64,000 nt of DNA from Stakelama marina (GTDB lineage Bacteria > Pseudomonadota > Alphaproteobacteria > Sphingomonadales > Sphingomonadaceae). Location of the stretch: the NCBI RefSeq assembly GCF_018122655.1, contig NZ_JAGRQC010000001.1, positions 1,054,001 to 1,118,000 of the forward strand, read 5' to 3'. Below, one piece after another: positions 59,339-64,000 of the stretch. Made by a program: the position numbers and the translations under genes. How positions within the stretch are numbered: position 1 is the first letter of the stretch; the number at the start of each line of letters is the position of its first letter. Under the pieces are notes generated by a model that saw only the letters and a program-made list of their open reading frames with translations, made no database searches and had not been told where the DNA came from.

Positions 59339-59764
59339 ATGCACAGCGACATTCTGAAACCGGTGGTCGTGCTGATCGCATGGTCGCTGTTCATGCTGTT
59401 CTGGATGTTGATGACCCGGATGCCCGCGATGAAGGCGGCTGGCGTCGATCTGACCCGGCTGACGGGCAGCAAGGGTTCCGACGCCGATGGCATGCTTCCC
59501 GACCGGGCACAGTGGAAGGCGCATAATTACAACCATCTGATGGAACAGCCGACGCTGTTCTACGCGGTCTGCCTCGTGCTCGCGGTCGCCGGCTGGGGCG
59601 GTGGCATCAACGCAACGATCGCGTGGATCTATGTCGGCCTGCGCATCCTCCACAGCATCGTGCAGGCGACCTGGAACCGGGTCGCGGTCCGGTTCATGTT
59701 GTTCGGCCTGGCGACGATCGCGCTGCTTGCACTGACGGTGCATGCCGCGATGGCAGTTTTCTGA
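59339..59764 (+). CDS. MAPEG family membrane protein
   Basis: A 141-residue protein with four TM helices. It shows the MAPEG region as QWKAHNYNHLMEQPTLFYAV, then YVGLRILHSIVQATWNRVAVR (the R-x-x-H-x-x-V-x-x-T-x-N-R pattern). These are glutathione- or eicosanoid-related membrane enzymes; bacterial roles are mostly unknown. Its ribosome site lies in the terminator stem just upstream. Confidence 0.88.
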   Translation: MHSDILKPVVVLIAWSLFMLFWMLMTRMPAMKAAGVDLTRLTGSKGSDADGMLPDRAQWKAHNYNHLMEQPTLFYAVCLVLAVAGWGGGINATIAWIYVGLRILHSIVQATWNRVAVRFMLFGLATIALLALTVHAAMAVF

Positions 59765-59832
59765 GGCCCGAAACGTGCGGCAACCGGAAGCAACGGGCGC
59801 CTTCGGGATCAGCCCGAAGCGCCCCGCCCGCC

Positions 59833-61404
59833 TCATTTCAGATACGGCCAGCCATCGCCATCGAAAGCGAGATCGTTGAGCCCGAGCTTCGGCGCCCCGT
59901 TCGCGCGTGCATCGTAGAAGTGATAAACGAGCTTCAGCTTGCCGTTCACATCGCGCACGCTCTCGCCACCCGGCCCGACGACATAGTCGTGCGTGCTGAC
60001 AAGGATCGTTCCGCCGCCGTCGCGCAGGTCGAGGCCGCCGCGATCGAGATACGGCCCGGTCGGATTTTCGGAACGGCCCATGACGACACGGTAGGTGCTG
60101 TCGGCCGAACAGCACGGATTGATCGACGCGAAATAATAGTACCACTGCTTTCCGTTGACGACGCGCGGAAGGATGAACGAGCCCTCCTCACCCGCGCCGC
60201 GCGCGGCAATCGAAACGGGGGTGGCGTCGGGGTGCAGGCGCAACCCGGTCGCGGGATCAAGCTCGAGGACATGGATGCCGTCCTGCCATGAACCGAACGA
60301 CATCCACCAGCGCCCGTTCGCGTCGATAAACGGCGCGGGGTCGATGGCGTTGAACGTCGTCGTGCATCCTGCGGCGTCGCCACATGATTCGATGATCTTG
60401 CCCGCATCGGCCCATGGGCCATTGGGGCTTGTGCTCGTCGCCAGCGCGATCAGTGCCTGGGCACCCTGATTGGTCGTCGGATCGGACGGCGTCTGATAGA
60501 TCGGGATCGAATAATAGAGATAATAGATGCCATTGGCGTGCAGGATGCTCGGCGCCCAGATATCGGTCCTGCCCTGCCATGTCGTGTTCTTCGACGCCCA
60601 CCACGGGAAATCGGGCGATATGATCGGCGATCCCGTCGATGTGAAATGCTGCCCGTCTGTCGAGGTCGCCAGCGTGTTGTGCGTGCCGTAGAGCCAAATC
60701 TTGCCGCTGGTGTCCTGGATCAGATCCGGGTCATGAACATCGATCCCCGAGCCGGTGAGCGCAGGCGGCATCGAATACACCGGATCGGTCCCCTGAACGA
60801 GCGACCATTCCTGACAGGCGCACCCTGTTCCGCTCGTCGCACGCTCGCCCTGATCGATCACCGCCTTGCCGCTGCTATCGGTATCGGCCTGCAGGTACAG
60901 GCCGCTATTGGCGTTCTTGATGAGGTAGTTGCCGTTCTGGAGCTTGTAGAAGGTCCAGAGATGGTCGCTCGTACCATTGTCGGCCCATTGCACCGCCGCC
61001 GCGCCGGCCGTTTTGGCGGCCGCGCTTATTCCCATCACCTGATGGCTGAGCATGTTTTCGATATTATACTGGCGATTGGGCATGGGAATGGCGTGCCAGC
61101 CCGTGGCGCTGCTGCTTGTCCCTCCGGCCTGCGCGATCGCCGCACCTGCCGTCTGGCTGTCGCCGTCAATCGTCAGATACTGACCCGTATCGGCATTCTG
61201 GATGCGGATCGCGACGCTGTCATCGACGGTCGCGACGGTACCGGCGTCGGGCGTCTGCGTACCGCCGGTGGGTGGCGGCGTCGGGCTCGGCGCCGGAGAG
61301 CTGACGCTCCCCGACCCGCCTGCACCTCCGCACGATGCCAGGCTTGCGGTTGCGATCGCCAGCGCGCAGGCGCGCGTTACGGCAACGATCTTGTTGCGAC
61401 TCAT
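59833..61404 (-). CDS. GH43 arabinanase-like lipoprotein with RICIN domain
   Basis: A 523-residue exported protein. The lipobox is SLASC (Cys about 25), followed by a Ser/Pro linker. A RICIN-type CBM13-like domain (about 60-200) has repeated Q-x-W and the motifs YLTIDGDSQT and YLQADTDSSG. A five-bladed GH43 domain (about 215-523) follows, with HDPDLIQD (general base Asp), WAPSILHANGIYYLYYS and FNAIDPAPFID. It probably cuts 1,5-alpha-arabinan. The cluster also has two esterase-like genes, divergent. Confidence 0.9.
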   Translation of the reverse strand: MSRNKIVAVTRACALAIATASLASCGGAGGSGSVSSPAPSPTPPPTGGTQTPDAGTVATVDDSVAIRIQNADTGQYLTIDGDSQTAGAAIAQAGGTSSSATGWHAIPMPNRQYNIENMLSHQVMGISAAAKTAGAAAVQWADNGTSDHLWTFYKLQNGNYLIKNANSGLYLQADTDSSGKAVIDQGERATSGTGCACQEWSLVQGTDPVYSMPPALTGSGIDVHDPDLIQDTSGKIWLYGTHNTLATSTDGQHFTSTGSPIISPDFPWWASKNTTWQGRTDIWAPSILHANGIYYLYYSIPIYQTPSDPTTNQGAQALIALATSTSPNGPWADAGKIIESCGDAAGCTTTFNAIDPAPFIDANGRWWMSFGSWQDGIHVLELDPATGLRLHPDATPVSIAARGAGEEGSFILPRVVNGKQWYYYFASINPCCSADSTYRVVMGRSENPTGPYLDRGGLDLRDGGGTILVSTHDYVVGPGGESVRDVNGKLKLVYHFYDARANGAPKLGLNDLAFDGDGWPYLK

Positions 61405-61438
61405 GACCTCTCCCCATGTCGTTCTTGTATTTTGACCA

Positions 61439-61460
61439 GTCTGAGACTCATTTGTCTGAG
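61439..61460. promoter_or_regulatory. Candidate operator repeats
   Basis: Direct repeats GTCTGAG at 61439-61445 and 61454-61460, and a 9-bp palindrome TGAGACTCA at 61442-61450. They lie 35-56 bp before the GH43 start codon (reverse strand) and about 205 bp before the first esterase gene, so a shared regulator site is possible. Confidence 0.4.
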
Positions 61461-61663
61461 TTTCAACCCCTTCAAAATATACGGCAGGACTCCGTTTTAC
61501 AGGACTATAAGGAATATCGTTATCGAAACACGGATAGCCTCGCCGATTTCATCTGACATATAGGCAGCCCGACCAGCGCGCCGAACATCGCCCTTTTCTT
61601 GTCGCAAGCGGCGGTTAGAAGGGGCAGCGATGCATCGGGACCAGATCTTCGCCGTGCCGCACC

Positions 61664-62503
61664 GTGGCTAACGCTCCTCTATCGACAGAACGGTTCCGGC
61701 TTTGGCCCGAAACGCCGCCGGGCGGCCCGCCCGCGGCCAACCGCAAGGGTACGGCGGAGCCGACCGTTTCGGTCTATCGCCCTCCCCGGCCCGATGGACG
61801 AGGCGTCGTCGTATTCCCGGGCGGTGGATATGTCTTCGTGTCGCAGGTTGGCGAAGGCGCGAACATTGCGCGGGCGCTGGCGCCGTTCGGCATCACCACC
61901 TTTGTCGTCGATTACAGGTTGCCGGTCGATGGCTGGAACCGACGCTATGATGTGCCGCTGCAGGATGCCCAACGGGCGATCCGACTGGTTCGACGCCATG
62001 CCGACCGATACCGTATCGACCCGAAAAAGCTGGGGATCATGGGGTTCAGCGCGGGCGGCCATCTGGGGTCGGTTGCGGTCACAGCCTATGACGACGAGGT
62101 CTATAAGCCGGTCGATTTCGCCGATACGCTATCGGCACGGCCTGCATTTGGCGGGCTGTTCTACCCCGTAACGACGCTGACGGTCGTGCCGCCGCGCAGC
62201 CAGTCGCGCAGGAACCTGCTGGGGCCGGACCCGGCGCCGTCGCTGATTACCAGATACAGCGCGGTCGAACGCGTGACCGTGCGCACGCCGCCCCTTTTTC
62301 TGTGCCATGCCATGGACGATCCGATCGTACCCTATTGGATGAGCACCGGCCTGGCCAAGGCAGCGCGAGCCAGGGGTGTGGCGGTGGAAATGCACCTGCT
62401 GGAAACCGGTGGTCACGGCTTCGGAGCATCGCTCCCGCCCGATCTGACCGGATCGCGCTGGCCCGAGATGTTTGCGCTCTGGACAAAACGCCATACCCGA
62501 TAA
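61664..62503 (+). CDS. Alpha/beta hydrolase, acetyl-xylan-esterase-like
   Basis: A 279-residue protein. The best start is GTG 61664; a 13-codon frame from ATG 61630 in another register ends at a TAA overlapping this start. The oxyanion region is VVVFPGGGYVFV, the nucleophile Ser is in GFSAGGHLG, Asp in MDDPIVP and His in TGGHGFG. It has no signal peptide, unlike its paralogue. It probably removes acetyl groups from plant sugars. Confidence 0.85.
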   Translation: MANAPLSTERFRLWPETPPGGPPAANRKGTAEPTVSVYRPPRPDGRGVVVFPGGGYVFVSQVGEGANIARALAPFGITTFVVDYRLPVDGWNRRYDVPLQDAQRAIRLVRRHADRYRIDPKKLGIMGFSAGGHLGSVAVTAYDDEVYKPVDFADTLSARPAFGGLFYPVTTLTVVPPRSQSRRNLLGPDPAPSLITRYSAVERVTVRTPPLFLCHAMDDPIVPYWMSTGLAKAARARGVAVEMHLLETGGHGFGASLPPDLTGSRWPEMFALWTKRHTR

Positions 62504-62519
62504 CGAAGGAGAGACAGCC

Positions 62520-63530
62520 ATGAGGATCGACCGCCGGACGCTGATTGGAAGCGCGCTCGCAATGACGCTCGCCAGCCGCGCCAATGCGCAGGAATGGGGC
62601 AAGCCGACCCCCGCTGCCACCTCCGTCGACCGCCCCGACTGGCCACCGCCCGAACATTTCCCGCTCTGGCCGAACGGCGCGCCGGGAACGCCCGATACGC
62701 TGCCCGTTCCACACAATACGATGAACGGCCCGGCCGGTGACCGCCAGCTCTGGCTGTACGGCGTGCCGGAGGCGTTCGTCGCGGTCTATCGACCCAAGAC
62801 GCCCAACGGGCACGGGCTGATGTCGATTCCGGGCGGCGGATATGGATTCCTGTCGGTGCAGAATGAAGGGATGGATATCGCGCGCTATTACACCCAGCGC
62901 GGCTATACCGTTTTCGTGCTGATCTACCGCTTGCCGGGCGAAGGATGGGCGCAGCGCTGGGACGTTCCGCTTCAGGATGCGCAGCGCGCCATGCGGCTGA
63001 TCCGCGCGCGCGCATCGACCTGGGGCATCGATCCAGAGACGCTGGGCATCGTCGGATTTTCGGCGGGCGGGCATCTGGGTGCATCGCTGGCGACGCTATA
63101 CGACACGAAGGTGTACGAGCCGGTCGATGCCGATGACGAACGGTCGGCGCGCCCCGCCTTTGCCGGGCTGTGCTATCCGGTCATCGACCTGTCGATCGAC
63201 AAGAGCCATTCCTCGCAGAACCTGCTCGGCCCCAACCCGCCCGCCGACGCGGTGGCGCGCTACGACACGAGCAGGCAGGTCACGGCGAAGACGCCGCCGC
63301 TGTTCCTGGTGCAGGCGCTCGACGATCCGCTGGTCAATCCCGACAATTCACTGGCGATGCTCGCTTCCGCGCGCGAGGCGAAGGTGCCGGTCGAAGCGCA
63401 TTTCTTCGAAGAGGGCGGGCACGGCTTCGGCATCGAGCATCTTGCCGAGGGGCTGCCGGCCAATCTGTGGCCCGAACTGTTCGCGCTGTGGATGGCAAAA
63501 CATGGCGGAGGCGCCGCCACACCGGCTTAG
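62520..63530 (+). CDS. Tat-exported alpha/beta hydrolase, acetyl-xylan-esterase-like
   Basis: A 336-residue paralogue from ATG 62520 after GAAGGAG. The N-terminus DRRTLIGSALAMTLASRANA is a Tat signal (cleavage after ANA-Q). The same catalytic text is present: SIPGGGYGFL, GFSAGGHLGAS, LDDPLVNP and EGGHGFG. Both copies keep W-D-V-P-L-Q-D-A-Q-R-A-type sequence. It is 16 bp after the other copy, so they form an operon working with the divergent GH43 enzyme. Confidence 0.9.
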   Translation: MRIDRRTLIGSALAMTLASRANAQEWGKPTPAATSVDRPDWPPPEHFPLWPNGAPGTPDTLPVPHNTMNGPAGDRQLWLYGVPEAFVAVYRPKTPNGHGLMSIPGGGYGFLSVQNEGMDIARYYTQRGYTVFVLIYRLPGEGWAQRWDVPLQDAQRAMRLIRARASTWGIDPETLGIVGFSAGGHLGASLATLYDTKVYEPVDADDERSARPAFAGLCYPVIDLSIDKSHSSQNLLGPNPPADAVARYDTSRQVTAKTPPLFLVQALDDPLVNPDNSLAMLASAREAKVPVEAHFFEEGGHGFGIEHLAEGLPANLWPELFALWMAKHGGGAATPA

Positions 63531-63566
63531 AGTACCGCCAGAAAATCCTGGTCTCAATCGCAGCTT

Positions 63567-63632
63567 GTTTCGAGCCTAGCCGAGAAACGGAAGCTGGCGA
63601 TTGCGGGGCGGTTTCTCGACTGCGCTCGAAAC
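63567..63632. repeat. Pair of REP-like palindromes
   Basis: GTTTCGAGCCTAGCCGAGAAAC (63567-63588) is itself nearly palindromic and is repeated inverted as GTTTCTCGAC...GCTCGAAAC (63611-63632). They fill much of the 141-bp gap between the hydrolase gene and the convergent amidotransferase gene, and look like dispersed extragenic palindromes. Confidence 0.6.
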
Positions 63633-63671
63633 CAGCGGGGTGGGTATGCGCTTGTGTAGTGGTGGTGTGCC

Positions 63672-64000
63672 TTAGCCGAACAGCCGGCGCGCCGAGCGTT
63701 CGAGCATCATCAGTTGCCACAAGGTGCGACCGTGATCGGCGCGGCCTGCCTTGTGGTCGGTCGCGATCCGCTCGATCGCCTTGCGGTCGAACCAGGCGGT
63801 CAGCATCGGCGACTGCGCGAGCGCCATCGCCTCGCCGGCGAGCGCCTTGCGGAACCACGCGCTTACCGGTGTCACGAACCCCATTTTGGGGCGGTAGAGC
63901 ACGTCTTTGGGAAGCCAGGGTTCCATCGCCTTCTTCATCAGCCACTTGCCCTCGCCGCCCCTCAGCCGCATCGACACCGGCAGCGTGGCGGCGAATTCGA
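63672..64000 (-). CDS. Asparagine synthase-type amidotransferase, C-terminal part (XrtA system)
   Basis: The frame runs out of the right edge; about 109 C-terminal residues are present, including MRLRGGEGKWLMKKAMEPWL, then RPKMGFVTPVSAWFRKALAG and ADHGRTLWQLMMLERS. This is the end of the asparagine synthase domain, with wording close to the XrtA/PEP-CTERM amidotransferases of exopolysaccharide loci. The N-terminal glutaminase domain is beyond the window. Its presence fits the PEP-CTERM-like protein at 9.9 kb. Confidence 0.85.
   Translation of the reverse strand, partial: EFAATLPVSMRLRGGEGKWLMKKAMEPWLPKDVLYRPKMGFVTPVSAWFRKALAGEAMALAQSPMLTAWFDRKAIERIATDHKAGRADHGRTLWQLMMLERSARRLFG

Noticed and set aside
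1-64000. tRNA genes, insertion sequences, prophage or CRISPR arrays
   Set aside because: Reading both strands, I saw no CCA-ended cloverleaf, transposase motifs, phage structural genes or regularly spaced repeats. A tool such as tRNAscan could still find a tRNA I missed.

Overview
The window looks like the chromosome of a free-living sphingomonad (Alphaproteobacteria, Sphingomonadales). Evidence is the high G+C, the CtrA-pathway genes rcdA and chpT, an alphaproteobacterial DksA with one cysteine in place of the zinc finger, RpoH, a PEP-CTERM-like secreted protein together with the end of an XrtA-type amidotransferase, and the arrangement of the SRP, ISC-like and psp loci. No insertion sequence, prophage, CRISPR array or tRNA gene was seen. 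Most of the window is well-packed housekeeping DNA with short overlaps between neighbouring genes.

Layout. 1-3.7 kb: the end of a TolC-family gene, then a reverse-strand operon of three small secreted Asn/Gly-rich proteins with a secreted C39 peptidase, behind a Crp/Fnr regulator. This looks like a reduced Fap-type functional-amyloid or adhesin system and is the most novel part of the window. 3.8-9.5 kb: two tandem ferritin-like proteins, gamma-carbonic anhydrase, an FMN oxidoreductase, rcdA, two YdcH genes, a PilZ protein and dksA. 9.9-11.4 kb: an Asn/Gln-rich PEP-CTERM-like protein and a host-attachment-family protein. 11.5-26 kb: serS-surE-nlpD-like-K+ channel, rRNA modification genes, rimM-rpsP-ffh, a GGDEF/EAL protein, mtaB-ftsY-yciB and sodB.

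26-30 kb: pspF, a sigma-54 promoter, and a psp operon. It starts with a 55-residue exported peptide, continues with pspABC and then adds four more small PspB-like membrane proteins. 30-32.6 kb: sufE, a ferredoxin-like protein, a J-domain protein, RNase P RNA and an amidase. 32.6-38.9 kb: a chemotaxis operon (cheA-W-Y-B-R) next to chpT and a JAMM protease. 39-44 kb: rluD, rpoH, mtgA, ybaB and dnaX. 44-50.7 kb: a serine hydrolase, SRP RNA, a SOUL protein, an aldolase, a POT transporter and a HerA-like ATPase.

50.7-54.2 kb: an operon of two cysteine desulfurases, a ferredoxin and a class A beta-lactamase. 54-59.8 kb: a hydrolase, a lipoprotein, a threonine dehydratase, then a polyamine module (ornithine/lysine decarboxylase with a possible switching leader, and a deoxyhypusine-synthase-like enzyme) and a MAPEG protein. 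59.8-63.5 kb: a GH43 arabinanase and two acetyl-esterase-like hydrolases, a small hemicellulose locus. The window ends in an asparagine-synthase-type amidotransferase. All function calls were made by reading motifs; no database search was run.
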